Below are positions 35,446 to 45,593 of a stretch of DNA of 64,000 bases, piece by piece (position 1 is the first letter of the stretch; the number at the start of each line of letters is the position of its first letter). Under the pieces are notes generated by a model. It searched no databases and was not told where the DNA came from. It saw nothing but the letters and a program-made list of their open reading frames with translations. Both the position numbers and the translations under genes were made by a program. Source of the stretch: Duganella sp. 1224 (GTDB lineage Bacteria; Pseudomonadota; Gammaproteobacteria; Burkholderiales; Burkholderiaceae_D); the NCBI RefSeq assembly GCF_013408245.1, contig NZ_JACBYS010000002.1:868001-932000 (forward strand). The letters are read 5' to 3'.

Positions 35446-36345
35446 ATGAATCAGCTGTTGGCGATACGCGCCTTTGCGCGGGTGGTGGAGGCAGGCAGTT
35501 TTACCAAGGCGGCGGATTCGCTGGACATGCCCAACGCCACCCTCAGCAAGCTGGTACAGGAACTGGAGGCGCATCTGGGCGTGCGCCTGCTGCAGCGGAC
35601 CACGCGCCGGGTGACGGTGACGCCGGACGGCCAGCAGTACTACGACAAGACGGCACTCATCCTGCGCAATCTGGAAGACGTGGACACCTCGTTCAACATC
35701 GCCCGCGCCAAGCCGCGCGGCAGCCTGCGCATCGACGTCGGCGGCTCGACCGCGCGCGATGTGCTGATTCCGGCGCTGCCGGAGTTCCTGGCGCTGTATC
35801 CCGACATCCGCATCGACCTCGGCGTGTCGGACCGCTCGGTGGACATGGTCAGCGATAACGTCGATTGCGTGATCCGCGGCGGCGCGCTGGATAATTCATC
35901 GCTGGTGGCGCGGCCGATCGGCCAGGCGGCCATGATCACCTGCGCCACGCCGGCCTACCTGAAGCAGTTTGGCGTGCCGGCCTACCCGGATGAACTGAAG
36001 AACGGCCACCGGCTGGTGGCCTACCTGCTGGCGCAGAGTGGCCGCGCGATGCCGTTCCGCTTCCAGCGCGACGGCGAAAAGACCGAGATCAAGGTCGAGC
36101 ACCGCGTCGGCGTCAACGAGAGCAACGGCCACATGGCGGCCGGCCTGGCGGGACTGGGCATCATCCAGACCTTCGCCTACGCCGCCAAGCCGGCGCTGAA
36201 GGAGGGCTCGCTGGTGGAGATTCTCAAACCGTGGCGGCCGGCGCCCTACCCGTTCCACGTGGTCTACCCGCAGAACCGCCATGTCTCGCAGCGGCTGCGG
36301 GTGTTCATCGACTGGCTGGTCGAGACGCTCCCGCAGCGGCTGTAG
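35446..36345 (+). CDS. LysR-family transcriptional regulator
   Basis: A 299-residue LTTR with N-terminal helix-turn-helix (FTKAADSLDMPNATLSKLVQ) and effector domain, of the DsdC/CrgA-like group that regulates divergent SDR and quinone-type genes. The 104-base divergent spacer should contain its operator. It ends 3 bases from the convergent gudD stop. RBS GGGAA is 8 bases upstream. Confidence 0.9.
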   Translation: MNQLLAIRAFARVVEAGSFTKAADSLDMPNATLSKLVQELEAHLGVRLLQRTTRRVTVTPDGQQYYDKTALILRNLEDVDTSFNIARAKPRGSLRIDVGGSTARDVLIPALPEFLALYPDIRIDLGVSDRSVDMVSDNVDCVIRGGALDNSSLVARPIGQAAMITCATPAYLKQFGVPAYPDELKNGHRLVAYLLAQSGRAMPFRFQRDGEKTEIKVEHRVGVNESNGHMAAGLAGLGIIQTFAYAAKPALKEGSLVEILKPWRPAPYPFHVVYPQNRHVSQRLRVFIDWLVETLPQRL

Positions 36346-36348
36346 AAC

Positions 36349-37701
36349 TCACCCCAGGCTGGGGCGCTTGGGCGAGTAGGTCCATCCCGGCACCAGGTAG
36401 CGCATGGCGATGGCGTCGTCGCGCGCCGTGGTGGCGACCTGCTTGTACAACGCGTGCGCGGCCTGGATGCGGTCCATGTCCGGCTCGATGCCGAGCCCCG
36501 ACTTCTGCGGCACCTGCACCGCGCCACCGACGATCTGCAGCGGCTCGCGCGTCAGCCGTTCCTGGCCTTCCTGCCAGATCCAGTGCGTGTCGATGGCGGT
36601 GATCTTGCCCGGCGCGGCGGCGGCGGCGTGGGTGAACATTGCCAGCGACACGTCGAAATGGTTGTTGGAATGCGAACCCCACGTCATGCCCCACTGCTCG
36701 CACAACTGCGCCAGCCGCACCGATCCCTGCATGGTCCAGAAGTGCGGATCGGCCAGCGGAATGTCGACGGCGCCCAGCAGGTGCGAGTGCGCCATCTGGC
36801 GCCAGTCGGTGGCGACCATGTTGGTGGCGGTCGGGATGCCGGTGGCGCGGCGGAACTCGGCCATGATCTCACGGCCCGAATAGCCGTCTTCCGGGCCGCA
36901 CGGGTCTTCGGCGTAGGCCAGGATGTGGCCCTGGCCGCGACACAGATCGATCGCTTCGCGCAGCGACCAGGCGCCGTTCGGGTCCAGCGTCACGCGCGCG
37001 TCCGGATAGCGCTGCTTGATGGCGGTGACGGCTTCCATCTCCTCGGCGCCGCGCATCACGCCCCCCTTCAGTTTGAAATCCTTGAAGCCGTATTTGTCGA
37101 CCGTGGCCTCGGCCAGTTCGACGATCTGCGCCGGCGTCATCGCTTCCTGGTGGCGGCGCGCATACCAGCCGCTGGCGCCCTCGCCGCCCAGGTAAGGCAG
37201 ATCGGTGCGGGCGCGGTCGCCGATGTAGAACAGGTAGGCCAGCATCGGCACGCTGTCGCGCTGCTGGCCGGCACCCAGCAGTTCGCACACCGGCACGCCG
37301 AGGTGCTGGCCGAGCAAATCCAGCAGCGCCGCTTCCACCGCCGTCACCACGTTGTCCAGCCGCAGATTGATTTCGTGCGGCTGCTTCAACACTTCCGCCT
37401 CGGCCGCCGACGTCACCTGGTGATGACCGCCAATGGCGGCGCGGATCGCGTTCAGCGTGCGGTTGTAACGGCCGATTTCGGTGCCGACCACCAGCGGCAC
37501 CGAGCGCTCCAGCGCCGCCAGGATGCCGGCGCCCCCCGGCACCTCGCCGATGCCGGTGTGGCCGGCGCTATCGGTCAACAGCACCAGGTTGCGCGTGAAG
37601 AAAGGCGCGTGCGCACCGCACAGGTTCAGCAGCATGCTGTCATAGCCCGCCACCGGAATGACTTGCATCGCGGTGATGACTGGGCTGGTTGCATTGCTCA
37701 T
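36349..37701 (-). CDS. gudD: glucarate dehydratase, enolase superfamily
   Basis: A 450-residue enolase-superfamily protein. KLKGG holds the catalytic Lys, TLDPNGAW and YAEDPCG the Asp/Glu metal ligands, ATNMVATDW the third ligand region, and [12 protein letters not shown] the active-site His. This is the GudD pattern: it dehydrates D-glucarate (or L-idarate) to 5-keto-4-deoxyglucarate. The ATG at 37701 is preferred to 37719 because GGAG lies 8 bases before it and only a T run precedes the other. It is downstream of the TonB-receptor gene and near a BNR-repeat protein. Confidence 0.9.
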   Translation of the reverse strand: MSNATSPVITAMQVIPVAGYDSMLLNLCGAHAPFFTRNLVLLTDSAGHTGIGEVPGGAGILAALERSVPLVVGTEIGRYNRTLNAIRAAIGGHHQVTSAAEAEVLKQPHEINLRLDNVVTAVEAALLDLLGQHLGVPVCELLGAGQQRDSVPMLAYLFYIGDRARTDLPYLGGEGASGWYARRHQEAMTPAQIVELAEATVDKYGFKDFKLKGGVMRGAEEMEAVTAIKQRYPDARVTLDPNGAWSLREAIDLCRGQGHILAYAEDPCGPEDGYSGREIMAEFRRATGIPTATNMVATDWRQMAHSHLLGAVDIPLADPHFWTMQGSVRLAQLCEQWGMTWGSHSNNHFDVSLAMFTHAAAAAPGKITAIDTHWIWQEGQERLTREPLQIVGGAVQVPQKSGLGIEPDMDRIQAAHALYKQVATTARDDAIAMRYLVPGWTYSPKRPSLG

Positions 37702-37727
37702 GTTGTGACTCCGACTCATAAAAAAAA

Positions 37728-37745
37728 CCGCCCCCGAAGGGGCGG
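37728..37745 (-). terminator. terminator of the TonB-receptor gene
   Basis: A 7-base GC stem (ccgcccc / ggggcgg) with a CGAA loop is followed on the minus strand by eight T. It lies between the receptor gene's stop and gudD, so gudD probably has its own promoter or depends on read-through. Confidence 0.8.
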
Positions 37746-37783
37746 GCTAAAAGGGCCCCGCAGGAGATGACGGGCCCCGACGA

Positions 37784-40700
37784 TTAGAACTTGGCGCGCA
37801 GGCCGAGCGAGTAGGTGCGGCCCGGCGAGTACTGCGTGAACGGCGCGTTACCGAACTGGAAGTAGCCTTTGCGCGAATCGTTGTTCAGGTTGACGATGTC
37901 GAAGCTCAGGGTCGGCCAGCCTTCCTTGTCCAATACTTCCGCCAGGTCGATGCTCGACGAGAAGTCCAGCTGCTTGTAGTCGTTCGAGAACAGCGCGGCG
38001 TTGGTGATGCCGTTCTGGTTCGCGGTCGCGGTCTGGCTGCCCTTCGAGAAGGTGTGCGACAGGCGCGCGGTGTAGCCGTGGTTGTCGTAGTACACCGAGA
38101 AGTTGTTGGTGCGGTTAGGCACGCCCAGTGCGATAAAGCCGTTCAGGCCATCGCCGCTGGCGCGCTGGGTGATGAAGGTGGCCGTCTCGTTGATGCCGAA
38201 GCCGCGCACCGGCAGGATCTTGTCCAGCGGTTGCACCCAGCCCAGTTCCAGGCCGCGGATGCGCAGATCGCCGTCGGCGTTGCGGGCGCGGGTCATCACC
38301 ACGGTGGCCACGCCCGGGCCGCCGCGCGAATCGATGGCGGTCTGCTGGTTCGGCGTCAGCGTGCCGTAGTTGATGCCGTAGGCGGCCAGCGCGCTGAATG
38401 GCAGCGTGACGTTCTCGTTGACGGTGAAGCCGTCCACCTTCTTCTGGAACACGGTCAGGCTGATGTAGCCTTCGCGGCCGGTGTACCAGTCGATGCCCAG
38501 GTCGATGTTGTCCGACAGGTAGGGCTTCAGCGCCGGGTTGCCGATGGTGCCGGTGTCGGCCGACACGCCGGAGAAGTTCACGCCGGGACGCAGCGCGTTC
38601 GGGTCGGCGCGGGTCATGCTGCGCGACAGGGCGGCACGGGCCACCACGTCGCTGCGCAGGTTGACCGCCAGCGTGCCCGATGGCAGCGTGTTGTTGTAGG
38701 TGGTGTCCTGGTACACCCACTGGTCGATGTTCGGATACTTGCTGCCGTTGAGCGGCAGGTTGGCGTTGCGCGGATCCGAAATCGAGTTCAGCGAGCCGAC
38801 CGACTGGCGGGTGCGCACATAACGCACGCCGCCGTTGTAGCGGGTCGGGAAGCCGGCCAGGTCGAACTTGCCGTTGGCTTCCAGGTACAGGCCGGTGGTC
38901 TTCTCGCCGATGTAGCCGGCGCTGGCGCCGGTCGACGAGGCGCCGGTCGATGGCGCGGTGTTGTAGTAGTACTGGTAGTTCGAGTCCTTGGCGAAGCGCG
39001 GCCAGTCGACGATCGGCTTGCCGTACGGGCCAGGGACGATGTAGCTGGCCAGCGCGGTCTGCGGAATCAGCGAACCGCCGTAGGTCAGCGGCGTGGTGGC
39101 GCCGGCGGTATAGCCGGTGCCGTAGCCCGGATACAGGGCGGCGGCGCTGGCGCCCGGCGTCGAGGCGCCGTCGCAGACTGGCGCGCCGTTCGGGCCTTGC
39201 AGGAACACGCTCGGGTTGTTGCCGCACACGGCGGCCTGCCACGCGGCCGAGTTGTCGCTGGCGCCGATGCGGCGGGTGATGTCATCGTAGGCGATGCCGC
39301 CCTTGATGTTGAACTTGTCGTCGCCCCAGGTCAGGTCGCTGTGGAAGCCTTTGGTCTCGGTCTTGCGGAACTCGTTCTGGATGTTGACGCGGCCGGTGTT
39401 CCACACATAGCTGGCCGGGTTGTTCAGGTCCGTGGTGGACACCACCGATGGAATGCCGCCGGTGTTGGTGTAGGTGACCGTGTTGCCGCTGTTCGGCGGC
39501 GTGATCAGGTACACGGTCGGCGCTTCGTGGGTGAAGTTACTGCGGGTGTAGTTGACCTGTGCGTCCAGCTTCAGCGTCGGCGTGATCTTCCATTCCATGC
39601 CCGGGTTGATGCCCAGCAGGCTGACCTGGTCGTGGCGGTAGCCGTGCTCGAAGAAGTTCTGGGTGTTGGCGAAGGTGCCGCCGGTGACGGTGCAACCGTT
39701 GCTGCAATCGCTCTTGTCGACCGTCATGTTCAGCGGGATCATGCCGCCGTTGCGGACCGACCAGTCGTAGTCCATGCGCGTCATCTTGTCATCGCGCTTG
39801 CTGTACATGGTGTCCAGGTAGAAGTGCAGCTTGTCCGACGGGCGGTATTCGGCGGCGAAGATGGCCGAGCCCTTGTCTTTGGTGCCGAAGTAGTCCATGG
39901 TGCGACCCAGGCGCGGCACGATGGCGTTGTCGATCTGCTGGATGGTCAGGCCGGGATTGTGCGCCAGCAGCCAGGCCTGGTCGATGACCTGGCCGGTGAC
40001 CAGGCCATTGCCGGCGCCAACCGGCACCGTGGCCGGGATGGTCCAGTTGCCGCCGCCGGTGTTGTTGCGGTTCGACGCCGGATTCTGCGCGGCCGACAGG
40101 TTGGCGTTGGTGTAGCCGACGGTTTCCCAGCCGGTGGTGTGGATCTGCTGGCGCGACAGCGCCAGGCCGCCCAGGATGCCCCAGTCGCCGAAGGTCTGGC
40201 TGGCCAGGAAGGAGCCGCGGCCGCCGGTCTTGTCGGCGATCTGCTGCTTGGTGGCGGTGACGCTGGCGGAAATGAAGCGGCCTTCCTTGTCGAACGGGCG
40301 GGCGCTGCGCAGGTTGACCACGCCGGCCGCGCCGCCCTCGATCATCTCGGCGGTCGGGCTCTTGCTGACGGTCAGCTTGGTGAACAGGTCGGTCGGCAGC
40401 AGGTCGAGGTCGACCTCGCGGTTGGTGTTGGCGCCGTCGACCGGGCCGGACGAGGCGACCGCGATCGGTGCGCCGTTCAGCAGGATCTTGGTGAAGCTGG
40501 AGCCGAGGCCGCGGATCTGGATGGTGGCGCCCTCGCCGGTGACGTCGCGCGACACGCCCACGCCAGGAATGCGGCTCAGCGATTCGGCAATGTTCTTGTC
40601 CGGGAATTTACCGAAGTCTTCGGCGTTGATCGAATCCTGGAAGCCGACGGCTTCCTTCTTGTCCTTGGCGGATGACAGCAGCGAGTTGCGGTAGCCGTTG

Positions 40701-40864
40701 ACCTGCACCACCGTCATCTGGGCGTCGTCTTGCTGGGCTGCGGGGGCGGTAGCGGTGGCTGGGGCGGTCTGGGCGTATGATTGCGCAATCAAACCTGCCA
40801 TCACGGTCAGGCCGAACGCCATCTGCCGACCGGATTGCCGGGCTTTTTGGTGTTTCACTAACAT
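37784..40864 (-). CDS. TonB-dependent receptor, carbohydrate-type
   Basis: A 1026-residue outer-membrane receptor. The signal peptide ends near SYAQ. A plug domain follows (FGKFPDKNIAESLSRIPGV, IQIRGLGSSFTKILLNG, GGAAGVVNLRSARPF), then a 22-strand barrel ending in aromatic YSLGLRAKF. This belongs to the proteobacterial TIGR01782 type that imports oligosaccharides. The neighbours gudD and a BNR-repeat protein suggest an acidic-sugar substrate, which is inference. The 330-base upstream region carries two palindromes. Confidence 0.92.
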   Translation of the reverse strand: MLVKHQKARQSGRQMAFGLTVMAGLIAQSYAQTAPATATAPAAQQDDAQMTVVQVNGYRNSLLSSAKDKKEAVGFQDSINAEDFGKFPDKNIAESLSRIPGVGVSRDVTGEGATIQIRGLGSSFTKILLNGAPIAVASSGPVDGANTNREVDLDLLPTDLFTKLTVSKSPTAEMIEGGAAGVVNLRSARPFDKEGRFISASVTATKQQIADKTGGRGSFLASQTFGDWGILGGLALSRQQIHTTGWETVGYTNANLSAAQNPASNRNNTGGGNWTIPATVPVGAGNGLVTGQVIDQAWLLAHNPGLTIQQIDNAIVPRLGRTMDYFGTKDKGSAIFAAEYRPSDKLHFYLDTMYSKRDDKMTRMDYDWSVRNGGMIPLNMTVDKSDCSNGCTVTGGTFANTQNFFEHGYRHDQVSLLGINPGMEWKITPTLKLDAQVNYTRSNFTHEAPTVYLITPPNSGNTVTYTNTGGIPSVVSTTDLNNPASYVWNTGRVNIQNEFRKTETKGFHSDLTWGDDKFNIKGGIAYDDITRRIGASDNSAAWQAAVCGNNPSVFLQGPNGAPVCDGASTPGASAAALYPGYGTGYTAGATTPLTYGGSLIPQTALASYIVPGPYGKPIVDWPRFAKDSNYQYYYNTAPSTGASSTGASAGYIGEKTTGLYLEANGKFDLAGFPTRYNGGVRYVRTRQSVGSLNSISDPRNANLPLNGSKYPNIDQWVYQDTTYNNTLPSGTLAVNLRSDVVARAALSRSMTRADPNALRPGVNFSGVSADTGTIGNPALKPYLSDNIDLGIDWYTGREGYISLTVFQKKVDGFTVNENVTLPFSALAAYGINYGTLTPNQQTAIDSRGGPGVATVVMTRARNADGDLRIRGLELGWVQPLDKILPVRGFGINETATFITQRASGDGLNGFIALGVPNRTNNFSVYYDNHGYTARLSHTFSKGSQTATANQNGITNAALFSNDYKQLDFSSSIDLAEVLDKEGWPTLSFDIVNLNNDSRKGYFQFGNAPFTQYSPGRTYSLGLRAKF

Positions 40865-41196
40865 TTGACAGTCTCCTTCGGAAATTATCCGTGGTTATTG
40901 TTATAAACCTCGCAAACAATCTCGAAATGGTTGCGCGATCATTTGAGTTTAAAAGCGAAGAAAAGTTGTTGTCAACAAAAATAAACTTTGAAATGTTATA
41001 CGCTACCATTTCATACCAAAAAGCAAGCGCTTTGGCGGCGTGTGCAGAGGGACGGACAGCCAAACGGGCGTAGAATGGCACTGTGGCGCGATAGACACGC
41101 CCGCCGGGGGCGGCGCCCTGCCGCATACCTTTGCGCTATATCAAACGCCGCTCAGGCCGCGTTTTTAAGATGGATGCTCACCTCGCGGAGAGAGCC
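40865..41196. promoter_or_regulatory. regulatory gap with two candidate operators
   Basis: No gene is seen here. AAATGTTA (40991-40998), 5 bases and TACCATTT (41004-41011) form an inverted repeat with one mismatch, a LacI-family type operator before the receptor gene. A second imperfect palindrome (CCAAA... TTTGG) lies at 41016-41035. The region is AT-rich, unlike the genes on either side. Both sites probably control sugar uptake. Confidence 0.4.
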
Positions 41197-41793
41197 ATGA
41201 CCATTCTTTTCGACAATCATCAATACGCCAGGCGCCTGCAGGACGCCGGCATGCCGGCGGCGCTGGCCGACATTCATGCCGAAACCACCGGCGACATCAT
41301 GAACGAGCTCAGCGCGCTCAATGCCAAGGTCGATCACTACGCGGCGGAGACCCACGCCAAGATCGATACAGTCCAATTCAAGCTCGATGCCAAAATCGAT
41401 CGATCCGATACCAGTATCAACGGCAGGATCGAAGAAATGGACACCCGAATCAACGGCACGATCGAAGAAATGGACGCCCGAATCAACGGCAGGATCGAAG
41501 AAATGGACGCCCGAATCAACGGCAGGATCGAAGAAATGGATGCCCGAATCAACGGCAGGATCGAAGAAATGGACACCCGAATCAACGGCAGGATCGAGCA
41601 AGTGGATATCAGAATCAACGGCAAGATCGACCAGGTGGACATCAGGATCAATGGCCGAATCGATCAGGTCGAGGCTCGGTTGGAGGCAAAAATTGCCGAC
41701 AGCCGGGCGGAGTTGATCCGCTGGGTGGTCGGCGTCGGCATCCTGCAATCCTCTCTTCTGTCCGCGCTGCTGCTCAAGATGATTCCGGCATGA
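41197..41793 (+). CDS. DUF1640-like coiled-coil protein with expanded 11-residue repeat
   Basis: A 198-residue paralogue of the protein at 32657. The ends match it (MTILFDNHQYARRL; a C-terminal WVVGVGILQSSLLSALLLK helix). The middle contains about eight tandem units of INGRIEEMDAR, encoded by 33-base repeats (about 41418-41680). Eleven-residue periodicity predicts a hendecad, slightly right-handed coiled coil. It is probably membrane-anchored. RBS GGAGAG is near the start. The role is unknown. Confidence 0.82.
   Translation: MTILFDNHQYARRLQDAGMPAALADIHAETTGDIMNELSALNAKVDHYAAETHAKIDTVQFKLDAKIDRSDTSINGRIEEMDTRINGTIEEMDARINGRIEEMDARINGRIEEMDARINGRIEEMDTRINGRIEQVDIRINGKIDQVDIRINGRIDQVEARLEAKIADSRAELIRWVVGVGILQSSLLSALLLKMIPA
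41418..41680 (+). repeat. 33-base tandem repeat array inside a coding sequence
   Basis: About eight near-identical 33-base units encode INGRIEEMDAR-like blocks. The first five or six are nearly identical at DNA level and later units diverge to QVDIR. In-frame gain or loss of units is likely between strains. Confidence 0.85.
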
Positions 41794-41799
41794 GCGGCA

Positions 41800-43086
41800 T
41801 CACGGCGCGGGTGTCCAGTCCAGCACCGTCACCGGCTGCGGCGGCACGCTGGCCTGGCCTTCGCCATCCACCTGCTGGACGTTTTGCACGAACAGGCTGA
41901 GGGTGCCGGTGCGGCGCCACAGCTCGGTGTCGTAGCTGGGCTCCCAGGCGCCGACCGAGGCATCCGTCAGATCCCGCACCTGCCACGCGCCGCGCGCAAT
42001 GTCGGACGTGCTGGCGACAGACACTCTGCTGCCGCGCTCCTCGTCGCGGAACACCAGCAGCGCGCCGGCCTGGCCGACCATGATCTGCGGCCGCGCGATC
42101 GGAATGCGCTTGGTGCCCTGCCCGGCCAGCGAGAACGGCGTCTTGCGGAAGTCCAGCGCCCGCACCCGCCACGTCGCGCCATTGTGGTAGATCACGTGGT
42201 ACTGCGGCACCGCCGGTCCGGCATCGCGCCAGTAGCTGGCAATGTAGGGATGACCGTCCTGATCGGCCGCCATCGAAGTCTGGTTGATCAACTCGCTGTT
42301 CTGCGGAATGTGCAGCGCATACTCGGCGCTGGCGGCGTTGATCGGCAACGCGTACGGCGTGCCGTCCGAGCGCTCCCACGTCACGCCGCCGTCGCGCGAG
42401 CGCGCATAAGCCATGTCATGGTTGCTGGCCACGTCCGGCGACTCGCGCCACACCCATGACAGGTGCAAGGTGCCGCGATGATCGAGAAACGCCTGCCAGT
42501 AGGCGTTGCGCTTGCCCTCGCCGCTGATCAGATTGGTGTGCAACCGCGTCCAGCGCCGCGTGGCGACGTCGTAGCGGTTGATGATCAAATCGCCGCGCCC
42601 CGATCCGCCCAGCCGGTAGAAGAACAGCAGACTGCCGTTCGGCAGCCGATAAAACTCGGGATAGGACACCTCGTCCTCATCCACCCCCACCATGGCCTGC
42701 CTAGGGCCCAGCTCCAGCGAGCCGGGCGCCACGCCGCGCGCATAGCGCAGCGGATTGTTGTGATGGTCCCACGCCACGTGCAGATAGCCGTCGCCGTCCA
42801 CCATGATGCTGATGGCGTTGTGCGCATCGGCCGCGTTGCCCTGCCAGGCGCTGCGCAGCGTGGTCCACCGCGTGGTGCCCAGGCGGCGCTTGCCCAGCAC
42901 CAGGTAGCGCTGCGCATCGTAGTAGGCCACGTACTGCGTGTCGCCATGCGTCACCAGCGAATTCTTGCGGAACACCACCGCGTTGACCGAATTGTTAGCC
43001 CAACCATCGCCCACCACCGAGACCACCGGCGCCGCCTGGCACGACGCGGCCAGCGCCAGCGCCGCCACCCATCCTCTGATTATCAT
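41800..43086 (-). CDS. exported BNR-repeat (BNR_4-like) protein
   Basis: A 428-residue protein with a signal peptide ([19 protein letters not shown]) and several beta-propeller blades carrying sialidase-type Asp-box-like phrases ([37 protein letters not shown]). It resembles BNR_4 proteins, some of which are ulvan or other uronic-acid lyases. With the TonB receptor and gudD in the same stretch, an extracytoplasmic polysaccharide-processing role fits. The ATG at 43086 is preferred, with GAGG upstream. Confidence 0.78.
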   Translation of the reverse strand: MIIRGWVAALALAASCQAAPVVSVVGDGWANNSVNAVVFRKNSLVTHGDTQYVAYYDAQRYLVLGKRRLGTTRWTTLRSAWQGNAADAHNAISIMVDGDGYLHVAWDHHNNPLRYARGVAPGSLELGPRQAMVGVDEDEVSYPEFYRLPNGSLLFFYRLGGSGRGDLIINRYDVATRRWTRLHTNLISGEGKRNAYWQAFLDHRGTLHLSWVWRESPDVASNHDMAYARSRDGGVTWERSDGTPYALPINAASAEYALHIPQNSELINQTSMAADQDGHPYIASYWRDAGPAVPQYHVIYHNGATWRVRALDFRKTPFSLAGQGTKRIPIARPQIMVGQAGALLVFRDEERGSRVSVASTSDIARGAWQVRDLTDASVGAWEPSYDTELWRRTGTLSLFVQNVQQVDGEGQASVPPQPVTVLDWTPAP

Positions 43087-43155
43087 CAACACCTCTTTAA
43101 TTTCCACATGGAAAAATATGAGATAATTTCGCTAGCGCCCCAAACAACTGACGCT

Positions 43156-43620
43156 ATGACCACCCCATACGACCACACTCCCTATCTCGACCAGGCCACC
43201 GAAGATCCCCACGCCTTCTGGGAATCGCGCATCCGCGCCAGCCGCTGGATGATCGTCAAGACATTCTGTCTGGGCGTGCTGGCGGCCGTGCTCGGCGTAC
43301 TGGGCCAGGGCTGGCTTGAACACGCCGCGCCGATCTTCCCCTTCATCAGCCAGAACTACGGCCTGTGGCAGGCCGGCTACCTGCTGTCGCTGGTGCTGGT
43401 GTTCCTGCTGTGGGCCGCCGCCATGCTGCAGAAAGTCGGCCTGCTGCAAAACAGCAAACAGGGCCTGAAAACCCAGCAGCGCATCGACGAGCAGAACGCC
43501 CGCATCGAAGAGCGCCGCCGCGCCAACCGCGAACGGCGCGAGGCCGTCCGCAAGGAACGCGAGGAACACAGCATCTACTTCAAGGCCAGCGGCGGCACCA
43601 GCAAAAAGTTCGACTACTGA
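43156..43620 (+). CDS. two-helix membrane protein with basic C-terminus
   Basis: A 154-residue protein. Two membrane helices (about 33-53 and 72-93) are followed by a highly charged Arg/Glu-rich helical tail (about 110-145) ending SGGTSKKFDY. No family is recognised. The start at 43156 is uncertain; an in-frame ATG at 43108 would add 16 residues and neither has a good ribosome-binding site. It ends directly against the convergent permease gene. Confidence 0.6.
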   Translation: MTTPYDHTPYLDQATEDPHAFWESRIRASRWMIVKTFCLGVLAAVLGVLGQGWLEHAAPIFPFISQNYGLWQAGYLLSLVLVFLLWAAAMLQKVGLLQNSKQGLKTQQRIDEQNARIEERRRANRERREAVRKEREEHSIYFKASGGTSKKFDY

Positions 43621-44844
43621 TCACTCGTAGCGCAGGCAGTCCACCGGTAGCAGCCGGGACGCCCGGCGCGCCGGGTAGAAGCCGAAGAATACGCCCACCA
43701 GGCTGGAAAAGCCGCACGCCACGATCACCGCCTGCAGCGTGATGAACACGTCGAACTTGCCGGTGGCGGTAATGCCGGCCGCCGCCAGCGTGGCCAGCAC
43801 GATGCCGAAGATGCCGCCCACCAGGCAGATCACCACCGCCTCCGTCAGAAACTGCAGCAGCACGTCGCGCGGCTTGGCGCCGATCGCCATGCGGATGCCG
43901 ATTTCGCGCGTGCGCTCGGTTACCGACACCAGCATGATGTTCATGATGCCGATGCCGCCGACGATCAGCGAAATCGCGCCGATCAGGCCAAGCAGCGCGG
44001 CCAGGCCGGCGCTGATCTTCTGCGCCGTCTCGGCGAACGAGGCCAGGTTATCGATGCGGAAGTCGTCCGGCTGGTCGATCTTGATGTGGTGGCGGTCGCG
44101 CAGCGTTTCGCTGATGTCGAGTATCGCGTCCTGCAGGTTGCCGCCGGACCTGCCCTGCGCCACCACGTAGTGCACATTGCCGGGGAACGGCATCTTCACC
44201 AGGTTGGCCGCCGCCGCGGTGATCGGCACGATGACGTACTCGCTCAAGTCGCCGCCGTCCACCTGCTTGCCCTCGCCGTACAACACGCCCACCACCTGGA
44301 ACGACACGTTCTCGATGCGGATGTATCTGCCCAGCGGGTCCTGCTTGTAGAAGAACTGGTCGGCGATCTTGCGGCCGATGACCACCATGCGCGCGGCGCC
44401 GCGCACGTCGGCATCGCTGAAGGCGCTGCCCTTGTCGACCTTCCAGCCACGGATCTTGAACATGGCCGGCGTGACGCCGTGCACCGTCTTCGACGCGTTC
44501 TCGTTGCCCACCGAGAGATTGAAGCCGCCCTGCAGCACCGGCGCGGCGCCGGCCAGCGACGGCAGCTCGTTGAGCGAGGCCGCGTCGGCGATGGTCATCG
44601 CCGGCTGCGCGCCGGTACGCATGCGTTGCTGCTGCGCGCGGTCGCCGCCGGGGGAGATGAACAGCATATTGGTGCCCAGCTGCTCCAGCTCCTTGGCGAT
44701 GAAGCGCTTCATGCTGTCGCCCACCGCCAGCAGCAGCACCACCGAGGTGATGCCGATGATGATGCCCAGCATGGTCAGCAAGGTCCGCAGGCGGTTCGCC
44801 AGCATCGAGCGAAACGCCTCCACCACTATCTGTAAAGGATTCAT
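43621..44844 (-). CDS. MacB/FtsX-type ABC transporter permease
   Basis: A 407-residue permease. It has an N-terminal TM (TLLTMLGIIIGITSVVLLLA), a large periplasmic MacB-core domain and three C-terminal helices of the FtsX fold (TREIGIRMAIGAKPRDVLLQF). It belongs to the mechanotransmission type of ABC exporter (MacB, LolCE). Unlike E. coli MacB, the ATPase is a separate gene just upstream. It is the third gene of an adaptor-ATPase-permease operon. Confidence 0.92.
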   Translation of the reverse strand: MNPLQIVVEAFRSMLANRLRTLLTMLGIIIGITSVVLLLAVGDSMKRFIAKELEQLGTNMLFISPGGDRAQQQRMRTGAQPAMTIADAASLNELPSLAGAAPVLQGGFNLSVGNENASKTVHGVTPAMFKIRGWKVDKGSAFSDADVRGAARMVVIGRKIADQFFYKQDPLGRYIRIENVSFQVVGVLYGEGKQVDGGDLSEYVIVPITAAAANLVKMPFPGNVHYVVAQGRSGGNLQDAILDISETLRDRHHIKIDQPDDFRIDNLASFAETAQKISAGLAALLGLIGAISLIVGGIGIMNIMLVSVTERTREIGIRMAIGAKPRDVLLQFLTEAVVICLVGGIFGIVLATLAAAGITATGKFDVFITLQAVIVACGFSSLVGVFFGFYPARRASRLLPVDCLRYE

Positions 44845-44849
44845 ATTGT

Positions 44850-45593
44850 TTATACCGTCACGGGTTCATGGCTTTGCGCCAGCTGGCGCAGCCCCTCGGC
44901 GGACGGGCCGTCGTACAGCACCCGGCCATCCTTGAGGCGCATCAGGCGCTTGCTGTAGGCGGCGATGTCCGGCTCGTGCGTCACCAGCAGGATGGTGATG
45001 CCGCGCTCCTGGTTCAGCTGCTGGAACGAGCGCATGATCTCGACGCTGGTCTGCGTATCGAGGTTGCCGGTCGGTTCATCGGCCAGGATCAGCGGCGGAT
45101 CGCCCACCAGCGCGCGCGCGATCGCCACCCGTTGCTGCTGGCCGCCGGAGAGCTGGTTCGGCGTGCGTTTGGCCATCGCCGCCAGGCCCACGCGTTCCAG
45201 TTCTATCAAGGCCTTGGCATGCGCCTTGGCGCGCGACACGCCGGCGTAAATCAGCGGCAGCGCCACGTTCTCCGCCACGCTCATGCGCTTGATCAGGTTA
45301 AAGCTCTGGAACACGAAGCCGATGGTGCGGTTGCGGATGGTGGCCAGCTGGTTGCGCGACAGCGTCAGCGTGTCGACGCCGTCCAGCAGGTAGCTGCCGC
45401 CGCTGGCCTGGTCCAGGCAGCCGAAGATATTCATCAGCGTCGACTTGCCGGAGCCGGACTGCCCCATCACCGCCAGGAAGTCGCCGCGCGGCACGGCCAG
45501 GTCGATGCCGTGCAGGACTTGCGTCTCCACGCTGCCGGAGAAGTAGCTCTTGGTGACCTGGCGGATGTCGATCAACAGGCCGGGCGCGGTCAC
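44850..45593 (-). CDS. ABC transporter ATP-binding protein, MacB/LolD type
   Basis: A 247-residue ATPase with Walker A GQSGSGKST, Q loop FVFQSFN, signature LSGGQQQR, Walker B ILADEPTGNLD and switch His in LLVTHE. It starts at a GTG overlapping the adaptor stop. It pairs with the permease 5 bases downstream and with the periplasmic adaptor to export substrates through an outer-membrane channel that is not encoded here. Confidence 0.94.
   Translation of the reverse strand: MTAPGLLIDIRQVTKSYFSGSVETQVLHGIDLAVPRGDFLAVMGQSGSGKSTLMNIFGCLDQASGGSYLLDGVDTLTLSRNQLATIRNRTIGFVFQSFNLIKRMSVAENVALPLIYAGVSRAKAHAKALIELERVGLAAMAKRTPNQLSGGQQQRVAIARALVGDPPLILADEPTGNLDTQTSVEIMRSFQQLNQERGITILLVTHEPDIAAYSKRLMRLKDGRVLYDGPSAEGLRQLAQSHEPVTV

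Noticed and set aside
38054..40675. Long open frame opposite the TonB-receptor gene
   Set aside because: High-GC antisense shadow; its product is low-complexity Val/Gly/Arg while the other strand encodes a complete receptor.
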